Positions 33,826-43,686 of a stretch of 64,000 nucleotides of DNA are shown piece after piece. Under the pieces are notes generated by a model. That model had not been told where the DNA came from. It saw nothing but the letters and a program-made list of their open reading frames with translations, and ran no database searches. Every line of letters starts with the position of its first letter. Position 1 is the stretch's first letter. Location of the stretch: the NCBI RefSeq assembly GCF_023898315.1, contig NC_064616.1, positions 531,297,102-531,361,101 on the forward strand, written 5' to 3'. Origin of the DNA: Schistocerca nitens. Its lineage: Eukaryota; Arthropoda; Insecta; Orthoptera; Acrididae. The position numbers were made by a program, and so were the translations under genes.

Positions 33826-35173
33826 GAGTGTTTAGATGCCGCCAACACGTCTGTTTAAGATGCCGGATATGAGGCAGCCAAGTCAACCGGGCATCGAAAA
33901 CCACCCCCAAAAACCTGTGGGTCTCCATCACAGCAAGAAGTTCGTCGTCAAGAGAAAGCCGCGGCTCAGGATGGACCATTCGGCGCCGGCAGAAATGCAT
34001 AACGCGGGTCTTGGCAGCTGAAAACTGAAAACCATGCGCTGCAGCCCAAGACTGCGCCTTGCGGATTGCGCCCTGTAGCTGACGTTCGGCAGCTGCAATG
34101 CCAATAGAGCTGTAGTAAAGGCGGAAGTCGTCAGCATACAGGGAAGCGGAGACAGAATTTCCCACGGCCGCAGCGAGGCCGTTAATGGCTATTAAAAACA
34201 GGCAGACACTTAAAATAGAACCCTGTGGCACGCCGTTCTCCTGGACGTGGGAGGAACTATATGAGGCTGCGACTTGCACGCGGAAGGTACGATACGACAG
34301 GAAATTGCGGATAAAGATCGGCAGCGGGCCCCGTAGACCCCATCCATGAAGCGTAGAAAGGATGTGATGACGCCATGTCGTATCGTATGCCTTCCGCATG
34401 TCGAAAAAGACAGCGACCAGGTGCTGACGGCGGGCAAAGGCAGTACGGATGGCCGACTCCAGGCTCACCAGATTGTCGGCGGCGGAGCGGCCTTTACGGA
34501 ACCCACCCTGAGATGGAGCCAGAAGGCCCCGAGACTCCAGTACCCAATGCAAGCGCCGGCTCACCATCCGTTCGAGAAGCTTGCAAAGAACGTTGGTGAG
34601 GCTAATGGGGCGGTAGCTGTCTACCTCCAAAGGGCTCTTGCTCGGTTTCAAAACGGGGATGACAATGCTCTCCCGCCATTGCGACGGAAACTCACCCTCG
34701 ACCCAGAGACGGTTGTACAGGTCGAGGAGGCGTCGCTTGCAGTCCACTGAAAGGTGTTTCAGCATCTGACAGTGGATGCTATCTGACCCGGGAGCGGTAT
34801 CAGGGCAAGCGGCAAGGGCACTGTGAAATTCCCACTCACTGAATGGAGCGTTGTAGGATTCAGAAGTGTGGGTGCGAAAAGAAAGGCTCCGACGTTCCAT
34901 CCGCTCTTTAACGGAGCGGAAGGCTTGGGGGTAATTCGCAGAAGCGGAACTCATAGCAAAATGCTCTGCTAAGCGGTTTGCAATGACGTCGGAGTCAGTA
35001 CAAACTGCTCCATTCAGTGAGAGCGCAGGGACGCTGACAGGTGTCCGATAGCCGTAGACGCGTCGAATCTTGGCCCAGACCTGCGATGGAGTGACATGGA
35101 GGCCAATGGTGGACACATACCGCTCCCAGCACTCCTGCTTGCTTTTAGCGGATAAGGCGGCGGGCCCGCGCAC
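33826..35173 (-). pseudogene. LINE ORF2, reverse transcriptase domain
   Basis: The frame holds the RT blocks in order: 'IVIPVLKPSKSPLEVDSYRP', 'ISLTNVLCKLLERMV', 'QGGFRKGRSAADNL', 'AVFFDMRKAYDTTW', 'NGVPQGSILSVCLFLIAING' and 'SASLYADDFRLYYSS'. The catalytic YADD is intact. The frame is shifted relative to the endonuclease ORF near 35145-35155, where one extra T would explain the join at 'RRLIR'. It is shifted again near 33828, where one extra G would explain the join after 'HLNTL'. The open frame continues to 33137 only as out-of-frame read-through, so I end the real domain at 33826. The enzyme performs target-primed reverse transcription. Confidence 0.93.
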
Positions 35174-36131
35174 GCAGCCGTTTGAAGGTGATCAGGTGCT
35201 CAATGCAGGGATGGCGCTTGTGACGCTGTAGCGCCCGCCGGCGATCTGTAATCGCTGCAGCGATCTCAGGCGACCACCAAGGCACAGTCCGCCGCCGAGC
35301 GGACCCAGAGGAGCGGGGAATGGCAGATTCGGCGGCAGTAACGATGCCGGTGGTGACCGATTGAACCACCGCATCAATGTCATCATTAGAGAGAGGCTCA
35401 AGAGCGGCAGTGGAGGAGAACAAGTCCCAGTCAGCCTTATTCATAGCCCATCTGCTAGGGCGCCGAGAAGAGTGACGCTGTGGTAGTGACAGAAAGATCG
35501 GAAAGTGGTCACTACCACACAGGTCGTCATGCACACTCCATTGGACAGACGGTAAGAGGCTAGGGCTACAGATGGAAAGGTCAATGGCGGAGTAGGTGCC
35601 ATGCGCCACACTCAAGTGTGTGTAGGCACCATCATTTAACAGCGAGAGATCGAGCTGCGACAATAAATGCTCAACGATGGCGCCTAGACCTGTTGCCACT
35701 GACCCACCCCACAGAGGGTTATGGGCGTTGAAGTCGCCCAATAGCAAGAAAGGAGGTGGCAATTGGGCTACCAGTGCAGCCAGGACATGCTGTGAGACAT
35801 CACCATCCGGTGGAAGATAAAGACTGCAGACGGTAACAGCCTGTGGCGTCCACACCCGTACAGCGACAGCCTCTAAAGGTGTCTGGAGAGGGACAGACTC
35901 GCTGTGCAGAGTGTGAAGGACATATATGCAGACGCCACCAGACACCCTTTCATATGCTGCTCGGTTCTTATAATAACCCCGATAGCCACGGAGGGCGGGG
36001 GTTCGCATAGCTGGAAACCAAGTTTCCTGGAGAGCAATGCAGAAGAAAGGGTGAAGGCTGATAAGTTGGCGGAGCTCAGCTAGATGGTGGAAGAAACCGC
36101 TGCAGTTCCACTGGAGGATGGTATTGTCCAT
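35145..36131 (-). CDS. LINE ORF2, APE-type endonuclease domain
   Basis: The frame starts at ATG 36129-36131, 35 bp after the ORF1 stop, beginning 'MDNTILQWNCSG'. The apurinic-endonuclease-like motifs are all visible: 'LQWNCSG' (Asn), 'IALQETW' (Glu), 'LLLGDFNAHN' (Asp/Asn), 'SAIDLSI' and 'CGSDHFPIFL' (Asp/His). The domain nicks target DNA to prime reverse transcription. After about residue 230 the frame enters the linker toward RT ('RRRTVPWWSPEIAAAI' is a conserved block in Jockey/I elements). It ends at a stop caused by a single-base frameshift near 35147. Confidence 0.93.
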   Translation of the reverse strand: MDNTILQWNCSGFFHHLAELRQLISLHPFFCIALQETWFPAMRTPALRGYRGYYKNRAAYERVSGGVCIYVLHTLHSESVPLQTPLEAVAVRVWTPQAVTVCSLYLPPDGDVSQHVLAALVAQLPPPFLLLGDFNAHNPLWGGSVATGLGAIVEHLLSQLDLSLLNDGAYTHLSVAHGTYSAIDLSICSPSLLPSVQWSVHDDLCGSDHFPIFLSLPQRHSSRRPSRWAMNKADWDLFSSTAALEPLSNDDIDAVVQSVTTGIVTAAESAIPRSSGSARRRTVPWWSPEIAAAITDRRRALQRHKRHPCIEHLITFKRLRARARRLIR

Positions 36132-36166
36132 TGCGGAGAAAGGCGTGACGGGACTGGGAAGGCAGA

Positions 36167-37665
36167 TTACGCCGCTGGGTCACCTGCCGCATCCGATGGA
36201 GCACCCGTGCAAGTGCTATCCATTGCGTCTGAGGGATCGGCGAGATCGAGGTCCTCAGCGGACGCAAGGATCTCCACCTCATTCTCAGATGCAGAGCTTT
36301 TAGGTAGCGGTGGAGTAGGTGCCACCGCAGGTGTCTTGGACTTACGGGTCTTCAAAGTCGTTTTCTCTCGCTGTTCCTTTGGTTGCCGTTGGTGAGAGGG
36401 CTTATTGGAGTTAGTCTCTGGGACCGAAGAGGATCGCGAAGCCCGTCGACCAGCGACCTGTGGCTTCTTCAGCCACTGGCTGGTGTCTGCTGTACCGCTG
36501 GTAGGAACCTGGGAAGGGAGTGACCCAAGGGATCCCTTCCGAGCGAGAGAAGCCGAAGAAGACTTACGCTTCTCCGGCTTAGAAGTGGGGACTGGTGTCC
36601 CCGATGGTTTAGTGGGTGCTGCTCCCGAGGTAGATGGTGTGGGAGCAACAGCGAGAGAAGGGGCCCCCATTGTCAAGGGGGCAGGTGAGGTCCTCTGATT
36701 CTGAGAGCTGACTGTATAACTTGCAGCTGAAGGAGCTGGAGCAGGAGTGACAGTGGAGGCATAAGATGACATCATGCGCACGGGATGTAGCCGTTCAAAT
36801 TTCCGCTTAGCCTCAGTGTAAGTCAGTCGGTCCAGGGTCTTATATTCCATGATTTTGCGTTCTTTCTGTAAGACACTGCAGTCCGGCGAGCAAGGGGAAT
36901 GAGGCTCTCCACAGTTGACACAGACGGGAGGCGGAGCACATGGAGTATCGGGATGAGATGGGCGTCCACAATCTCGACATGTGAGGCTAGAAGTACAGCG
37001 AGAGGACATGTGACCGAACTTCCAGCACTTAAAGCACCGCATTGGGGGAGGGATATAGGGTTTGACGTCACACCGGTAGACCATCACCTTGACCTTCTCT
37101 GGTAAGATATCACCTTCGAAGGCCAAGATGAAGGCACCGGTAGCTACCTGATTCTCCCTCGGACCCCGATGAACACGCCGGACGAAATGTACACCTCGTC
37201 GCTCTAAGTTGGCGCGCAGCTCGTCATCGGACTGTAAAAGGAGATCACGGTGAAAAATAATTCCCTGGACCATATTTAAGCTTTTATGGGGGGTGATAGA
37301 ACAGAAACATCCCCCAACTTCGTACAAGCGAGCAAGGCTCGTGACTGGGCAGAGGATGCCGTTTTTATTAAGACTGACCCTGACCGCATCTTGGACAAGC
37401 CCTCCACCTCCCCGAACTTGTCCTCTAAATGTTCGACAAAGAACTGAGGCTTCACAGACACAAACGATTCCCCGTCAGCTCTGGTACAGACGAGATACCG
37501 GGGCGAATACCTGTCGCTCTCATTCATAGCCTTTCGTTCCTCCCATGGTGTGGCGAGGGAGGGGAACGATTTGGGGTCATGAACGTTAGCTTTAAAATGG
37601 GCCCTCGAACGCTTAGAGACTGCTGGTGGCTGGCCACCAGCAAGAGAAGATGTGCCACGCTTCAT
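36167..37665 (-). pseudogene. LINE ORF1 (gag-like, three zinc knuckles), one frameshift
   Basis: It starts with ATG at 37663-37665 ('MKRGTSSLAGGQPPAVSK'). The first frame ends at 37276. A second frame (open to 37327) continues the same protein, and the switch falls at a run of six G on the plus strand (37288-37293), consistent with a one-base insertion. The second part holds three CCHC knuckles: 'CFKCWKFGHMSSRC', 'CRDCGRPSHPDTPC' and 'CVNCGEPHSPCSPDC'. A long Ser/Pro/Thr/Lys-rich tail follows. The N-terminal half before the knuckles ('VEHLEDKFGEVEGLSKMRSG', 'VHFVRRVHRG') looks like the RNA-recognition-type region of Jockey/I ORF1. The protein would coat LINE RNA. The stop lies 35 bp before the ORF2 start. 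Confidence 0.9.
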
Positions 37666-38275
37666 TGCGTGTCATCCACCCTGATGCCACCTACTCCGAC
37701 CAAGGGCCCTCCCCACGGGCGCCACCCAGCCACAGCAAAGGCCACCTGGCAGGATGGCCATTGCCGGGAGTCCCGATGCCCCAGGGAGATGGGCATCTAC
37801 TCCTTGGCATACGTGGGGAGTTAACGGCGCAGGCATCAGTAGAGCGATCCCTGTGTTGAAGGGGGCTACAACCAAGAGGGTACATGGCAGCCCCACCACA
37901 ACGGACTGGCTACCGTGCTGGATGTTAGGTGACATGTGGTCCATGGTCGCCGTCAGTGCAGAAAGTGGCCCTGCACATCGCTTGGCAGAAAGTGCACGCA
38001 GGAGCGTATCCATGCCCATGAGATGTAGAGCGGGCAGGACTGCAACGCAACGACGAAAAAGCTGGCGAAAGTTCTCAATGCAAGATGGACACAAGGCACC
38101 AAGTAAGGCGCCCTTCCCCAATTGGCTCGCTCTTCGGAAAAATTTTGAGATATGGAGGTCAAACCCGACAGGGGACCATCACATAAGGCCGAAACGTTGG
38201 AGACTTCTTTTAGTCGCCTCTTACGACAGGCAGGAATACCGCGGGCCGATTCTTACCCCCGAACCCGCAGGGGGG
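37666..38275 (-). promoter_or_regulatory. LINE 5' UTR (probable internal promoter)
   Basis: This is 610 bp between the 5' end of the LINE and the ORF1 ATG. It begins on the minus strand with 'ccccctgcgggttcgggggt' and 'aagaatcggcccgcggtatt'. It is GC-rich with no credible ORF in the element's sense. LINEs of this type carry a downstream-acting Pol II promoter at the very 5' end, but no specific promoter motif is demonstrated here. Confidence 0.7.
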
Positions 38276-38286
38276 CACAGTGGCCG

Positions 38287-39684
38287 CAAGCTGGTGAACA
38301 AACAAGTTTACACCTCTGCACACAGTATTTACCTTAGCTGCGAGGATTTGTCGTCTGCATGGCTGATCTCGCTCACTGAAATTCCTATAAAATCTAATTA
38401 GACCTTTGATGAATTTTCCAGCAGAAATTCCCCTATGATAATCGATATGCGAGAAAACAGGAACTCAACCCTAGTCTCAGACTATGGCGATATACAAGGG
38501 CATGGCTGGAGTAACATGCATATTATAATGCCCTTTCAATGCTCACAAGAACAATTAACTAACTGGCTGGTTCGTTTCTCCACAGTTGGAGCTCAACAAT
38601 GCTACAGCTAATTTCTAGCTGGAGCTCAGCCTCTGTGAATGCAGTGTTCACACAAATTTCTCCTCTGCGTCGTACAGAGCGTTATTCGCTCCATTCTGCA
38701 CTTGACGCCAGTTCAGAGAAGAGTCCCCAAAAATTTCGCTCTCGTCTTTCTCGCAGCTGAACTCTCTCCCCACCTGGGTTCTTTCGTACTCCATGTCACA
38801 GCTTTTTCGACCAATAGGAGCGTTCCTCTTATTCTGTGGAAACTCTCTCTACCAATTGCAAGGGTCCTACCATTAAACTGCATTGAAATCTCGGCACTTT
38901 ACTTCTTCCTGGTGCGTTTCCGCCAATCGGAGGTTTTGTGCCTGCTCCAGACGCCTAAAAAGTTACATGTGTCTATCATGTGTGTACCACTTGCAGTTCA
39001 CGTGATTGAATGCGTCACTGGTTTTGTTCGTATCAATTTGGAATTCCGAAACGCGGTTTTCTAAAGCTTCTTTCTGTCCTACTTATGGTGGCCCCATTAC
39101 TCGTCCTGCAGTATGCGTCACCTGTCGGGTCGCTGACTTGCAGTGGGACATCCCCCCGCCCCTCCCTTAAGAGCTTTCTGTAGTGCGGGGGGGGGGGGGG
39201 GGGGGCAAGCTCTGGTTAGGGAAGGATGGGGAAGGAAATCGGCCGTGCCCTTTCAAAGGAACCATCCCGGCATTTGCCTGAAACGATTTAGGGAAATCAC
39301 GGAAAACCTAAATCAGGATGGCTGGAGACGGGATTGAACCGTCGTCCTCCCGAATGCGAGTCCAGTGTGCTAACCACTGCGCCACCTCGCTCGGTTTTCT
39401 GTAGTGCCTCACAGGGTGCAGCCTCTGTGTCTGCCTGCACTAGCTTCCACACAAAACGTTTCCTCTCGCTGCTTGTTTCACCTTATGCTCATTGACATGC
39501 ATTATATAGGAGTGGTGTGTTAATACCATCGATTGAGTGTCATCCCTTTTGCATTACATACTTAAGAGCAAATCTGCTCATTACCGCCGAAATAAGTTAG
39601 GTGTCATATTCACCTTTCTGTTATGATGTATAAAACTCATATGTAAGGTGTAAAACTGACCTTCATTTATTCTACCACCTTACA
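38287..39684 (-). mobile_element. Element A: 5' LTR, right segment
   Basis: It continues the LTR at 'caagctggtgaac', matching 23466 onward, and ends at 'ccttaca' (39684), followed by the CCAG duplication at 39685-39688. It carries a second-family SINE at 39187-39395 and a run of 20 G. Confidence 0.95.
39187..39395 (-). mobile_element. SINE family 2 with G20 run, in element A 5' LTR
   Basis: The reverse complement starts with a tRNA-like head: 'ggtggcgcagtggttagcac' spans the A-box region, and a 'ggttcaatcccg' B box follows. The end shows 'gattagggaaatcac'-type sequence and a run of 20 G on the plus strand (39187-39206). It is flanked by the 12 bp TSD 'tttctgtagtgc' at 39175-39186 and 39396-39407. 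The corresponding site in the left LTR carries a different SINE. Confidence 0.93.
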
Positions 39685-39688
39685 CCAG

Positions 39689-39795
39689 GGTATTACAGTT
39701 CAAGTGGCAATGAGGTATTTGTCTATGAACTTAGTTTTTCACAGATATGTTGTACCCTAAGTAGGCAGTGTTTTCCTGCGTGTGACTTCTATGCC
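39689..39795 (+). mobile_element. Element B: end of 5' LTR and leader
   Basis: The sequence resumes after element A with 'ggtattacagttcaagtggc'. Comparison with the 3' LTR end ('gtgtggaaca') suggests the LTR ends at about 39697. A 'tggcaatgag' motif a few bases later could be the primer-binding site. Both placements are tentative. Confidence 0.5.
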
Positions 39796-40390
39796 ATGAT
39801 TGCATTGTTATTGACTTCCCATTCCACCACGTCTAACCCACTGGATGTTACTGGCGAGGTACCACTGCTGCTCCAGAATTTGCAACAGGCCATGCAAGTG
39901 ATGGTCGAGAAACGAGTGCCATCAGCACAACACCTCCTGAACTCTCTAAACAGCATCATTTCCGCAGTAAAAGGATTCCAGATGGCGCGCCCACCATTCA
40001 GAGTGTCCGGAAAAAAGAATTGAACCACGGGCAGACTACGTGGCCAGGATGGAGCAACATTTTCTAGCCCATGCTATCAGAGGTGATGTTCAGCAGCTCA
40101 CGTCCTTTTTGGCATATGCAGGCCCTGAAATACGCCACTTACTGCAGCAGCACAGCCCAAAGGTTGAGCTCCACATCCTTCCGTATGAAGGTTTGAAGTT
40201 TTGCCCACTAGAATATTTCGATTCTCAAGTGCATGTTACAGCTGTCTATCACACGGTTTTCAGCTGGCATAAACTCAGCGAACAGTCTTATAGGGAGTGG
40301 AGAGCCAGGTTGCAAGGTTTGTCCAGATACCACCAGTTCCAGTGCGAAGACCCTCGATGTAGACGATCATACACAGTATCCCTAATGTAG
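39796..40390 (+). pseudogene. Element B gag-like region, broken
   Basis: Two plus-strand frames lie in the gag position. The first, 39796-40023, has 'LLLQNLQQAMQVMVEKRV' and ends 'RPPFRVSGKKN'. The second, 40040-40390, has 'EQHFLAHAIRGDVQQLTSFL' and 'YREWRARLQGLSRYHQFQC', which resembles the capsid part of Gypsy-type gag. Further decayed gag sequence follows, including a partial zinc-knuckle-like 'CSTCGKMRHK' near 40680. Multiple stops make it non-functional. Confidence 0.6.
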
Positions 40391-40884
40391 GACATGATCC
40401 TCGTCCACTCTCCAGATAAAGGTCTTCACAACGATCTCATCATTAGGGCCTTTCAACATTCTCTTTGATTTTTGGCAGCTTTGGAGAACCCCTTCCAAAG
40501 CTTTGCCACCCGAATGACTACCTGGGCGCAACCCCAGTCTCGGTTCTTATACCAACCTGACTCACCCATCACAGAAAACATCCTGCAGCTGCGCAACGCA
40601 CACAATGGCTGCCCTCCTGCATCAATTGTTTCATAACGCATCAGCGACAAAAGTGCTGTTTCTGCTGAGTCAAATGCTCGACCTGCGGCAAAATGAGACA
40701 CAAAGCACCGCCCTAGCAGTCGTCCCTGAAGATGAACATAGTTTGTGCCCGTCTGGGCTGCACAGATCCGTGAGCAGATGTGCCCAATGCGTACTCTCCA
40801 GATGTTTTGCATGTCTAGGCCGTGTTCTTCATTTCCAACAGACTCTTGACACTTACAGTGCACGTCAGTGCCATTCCCGCAGCT

Positions 40885-41121
40885 TTCCAAATTGATACAG
40901 GTTCTACAATGGCCATCGTTGATTGGCTGACGTCATACCTCGGTTCCCCTCCTCTTCAGGCATTTTCCAAACAACTCAGAAGTTACAGCGACGATGTCGT
41001 TGAAGTCAGAGGCCAGTTTAATGCTCAGGTCGAGCACCAGGCAACCACTCTCATGGCACTCATCCTTATGGTTACTACGGAGGGGACCAAAGATCAGTGT
41101 CTTGCATATGGAAGTCCATGA
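40885..41121 (+). pseudogene. Element B aspartic protease remnant
   Basis: The plus-strand frame reads 'AAFQIDTGSTMAIVDWLTSY'. The DTGS triplet plus serine is the retroviral/Gypsy protease active site and is intact here. The rest of the domain ('VVEVRGQFNAQVEHQ') is short and ends at a stop. No intact polyprotein surrounds it. Confidence 0.75.
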
Positions 41122-41229
41122 TTCTGCAAACAGTACGTAGTCATCTATTACCAGCTCGTATTTAAGGGGCTTCTGCAACAAATACGAATATGTTTTTTCA
41201 CAGCCTTCTATCGGCGTCAGGGTTCCAAG

Positions 41230-41756
41230 GCTCATGTCACCCTACTCCAGTAGACTACAGCCCACTCCTTCAAGAGGCGCAACGTTCCTTATGCACTCAG
41301 GGATAATCCTCAGAAAGAGTTCCAGTGCTTGCAAGATGAGGGCATCTTCCTGGCTGTCCCTAACTGTCAGTGGGCCACCCCAATCGTCATTGTGGGAAAA
41401 CCAAATGTGTCACTCAGGATTTGTGGAGACTTCAAGACCACAATCAATGCCCAGGTCATCTCAACGCCAACCCTATCCCCAAAGTTGAAGGTATAATGGC
41501 GCGCCTTGGCACGGGCAAGATCTTCACAAAGATTGATTTGCAGGACGCATACCTTCAACTCCCTTTAGACCAGTTCTGCTATAACAGGCTTCCTTTTGGC
41601 ATTGCCAGTGCCCCGTTTATTTTTCAAGGATGCTTAGGAAATCTGACACGGGATGTGCTCAGAACAACCAACTACCTATACAATAGTATTGTTCTGGATA
41701 AAAAAGCTAAAGATTTAACAACCATCCTAGACGCCCTAACTGTTGTACTCATTTAG
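41230..41756 (+). pseudogene. Element B reverse transcriptase remnant
   Basis: Frames around 41320-41756 show Gypsy-type RT blocks: 'WATPIVIVGKPN', 'LRICGDFKTTINAQV', 'GKIFTKIDLQDAYLQLPLD' and 'YNRLPFGIASAPFIFQG'. Where the catalytic Y-x-D-D motif is expected the frame reads 'YLYNSIVLDKK', so both aspartates are lost. A frameshift separates the 'CGDFK' block from 'KIDLQDAY'. The reading is on the plus strand, opposite to element A. Confidence 0.85.
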
Positions 41757-41984
41757 GCCATGCCTTAAGTGCTTCAGGGACACGGCACACGCCGCAGCAC
41801 TTTCAAGCCATCTTCCTGCCCCTAAGGACACAGAACAACACCAATCTGTGTTGGGACAACTCACTTACTGTAGGAAATTCATCCCTCATTTACTCAAGTA
41901 GCAGCCACAGCAGAACCCATCAGTTACCTCTCCTTCATCCAACATGCCTTATGGCCATGACGCACCCAAGTCATAGACTGTGGC

Positions 41985-42343
41985 CGCTGACACATCAGAC
42001 TATAGCTTGGGCGCAGTCCGGTCTCATGAAGTCAATGGGGTAGAACGCTCTATTGCACTCATCTCCAAAACATAAACAGAGGTGCAATATAACTACAGCC
42101 AGATAGAGAAGGAAACCCTGGCTATTATTTCTCCACTGAAAATATTCCACGATTATGCGTATGGCTGACAGTTTGCACTTCTTTCCGACCATAAACTTCT
42201 TTTGCCATTATTAGAGGTTGAATCAAATATTCCAACCAGGATAGCATGTCATCTCCAGCGATGGGCATTGCATTTGTCTACGCCTATGACACCAAGGATC
42301 ATTCCACAATTCAACATGCAAACGCCGATGTCCTCGACCGAGC
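41985..42343 (+). pseudogene. Element B RNase H remnant; integrase missing
   Basis: In broken plus-strand frames I see 'DYSLGAVRSHEVNGVE', then 'YSQIEKETLAII', then 'LLSDHKLLLPLLE', then the end-of-domain hallmark 'TIQHANADVLDR'. The LTR begins directly after it. No integrase sequence lies between RNase H and the LTR, so the element has an internal deletion of that gene. Confidence 0.8.
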
Positions 42344-42753
42344 TGCGCCAGGTCGGTTCTTTCCTTCCTCCCCTCTGGATCAGGCGCCGACCACAGGTCA
42401 TGCTACTGTCAGTCGCCGCTGCACATGGGTTTGCGGGTGACTACCTCAGCCGACGTCAGGAAGTGGTTTCTACACGGGAGACTACAGTGACCTTTGGTAC
42501 TGACTGTCACCGTTACTTTTTGCTATAACCTTTCGACTCCAGAGTGAACTCTGACTTTGATTTTGTCATTTATTGGGGCTGTCTGTCCAATTATGAACTT
42601 TATTCATATCAGTGATAGCCATAACCTACCACAAACAGTTCTTGTGAATAACACACTATAAGAGGGAGCTTTTTGCTTATGTGTTTTTAATAAACTTGTT
42701 CTGCATTGTTTACCTGGGCTGTGTTCTCATTGCACCTCTAACGGTGTGGAACA
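42344..42753 (+). mobile_element. Element B: 3' LTR
   Basis: It aligns with 22396-23017. The 'ttaataaact' polyadenylation-like signal is near 42689, and the end is near 'gtgtggaaca'. No clear TSD flanks the two LTRs, so the outer boundaries are approximate. Confidence 0.7.
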
Positions 42754-43309
42754 ATTAAGAAACTTATGTAACTCTGATGAAATAAAACGATTTCAATCTG
42801 TTTTACCATTTGGTTGATCTTTCAGTCATAAATTTTTGGGTCCTTCATACGGAAGTGCTACTGAGCAGCAGTCTTCCTGGCCACCTTTGAATCAGAAAGG
42901 GTTCAGGATTGAGGTAGTGCAATGTCTTTGTAACATAGAAAGACCTGGACAAAAGAGGAGTAGATCAAGTAATGAAATTCAGCGAGAGATAGAGAGAAGA
43001 CACATAAAGTCTCCCAATGCTGTGGGCCCATCGTAAGACATACGAAGTGACTCTATTGACCAATGGCTTAAGTGGAATCTGAAAAGAAAACAATGCAAAT
43101 GTCCTGGATGTAGTGGGTATACCTTCGTTTCTTGCACATGTACTGTGCTTTGTTTCAACAAAGACAAGAACTGCTACACCTATTTCCACCAGTAGCTTGA
43201 AAGAGCTACTTTTAGTGTTCTTACCATTACTGGAACATTGATCAAAATTCATATACGATCTTACCATACCAGACTGTGTCAATTATACACGTATAGCTGT
43301 TGTAACCCA
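42754..43309. other. No gene recognised
   Basis: Short frames occur on both strands, but none resembles a known protein. It may be the decayed left part of the Tc1-like fragment that follows. Confidence 0.5.
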
Positions 43310-43470
43310 ACGTGTTCTACAGAATGTTGCGTGTTGCTTTGGCCCGATGGATCACAAGATCTGTCTCCAGTCGAGCATATATGGGGCGGTTGTGGATTCG
43401 TCAGCAGCCGACGGCGTTCTATGAAACAGAAACTGATCATCTCGTGTCCCAGCAGGATAAATATCTTAAT
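43310..43470 (+). pseudogene. Tc1-like transposase fragment
   Basis: The plus-strand frame reads 'LLWPDGSQDLSPVEHIWG'. The Tc1-family block is W-P-x-x-S-P-D-L-S-P-I-E-x-x-W, which carries the last catalytic residue (E). Here the expected S-P-D is changed to S-Q-D. Nothing else of the transposase is clear. Confidence 0.6.
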
Positions 43471-43686
43471 GCGTGTGGTGTTTACCTTTGAATGGAACCA
43501 TTCCATGATGTCGTTTTGGCTATTATTCGATTTTCATTTGAATCGCCCTCATAGAATCTAAAAGTGATAATATCTCCTCCGAACACCCACCCTTTCAGGC
43601 TAGGAAATCGTATGCAACAAGGTAAGTCTGTAAATGCTATGCAAACGTAAACATATAAAAACAATTTTTCTGTCGAATGTGAAGTA

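Larger units (their letters stand above)
32143..38275 (-). mobile_element. LINE (non-LTR retrotransposon, Jockey/I-like, with RNase H), nearly full length
   Basis: This 6.1 kb insertion has an 11 bp target duplication, 'cacagtggacg' (32132-32142) and 'cacagtggccg' (38276-38286), with one mismatch. On the minus strand it starts with 'ccccctgcgggttcgggggt' (the 5' UTR, about 600 bp). ORF1 and ORF2 follow, then a 3' UTR ending in a CCAA-repeat tail ('aaaccaaccaaccaaccg' side at 32143). The layout APE endonuclease, RT, RNase H after a zinc-knuckle ORF1 fits the I/Jockey superfamily of LINEs; the RNase H favours an I-like clade. Coding damage is light: one frameshift in ORF1, and two frameshifts and one nonsense codon in ORF2. 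It is one of the younger insertions in the stack. Confidence 0.95.

Noticed and set aside
36084..38401. Long plus-strand frames opposite the LINE (for example 36084-36395, 37429-37824 and 37754-38401)
   Set aside because: They are shadows of the GC-rich minus-strand ORF1 and 5' UTR and have no conserved motifs.
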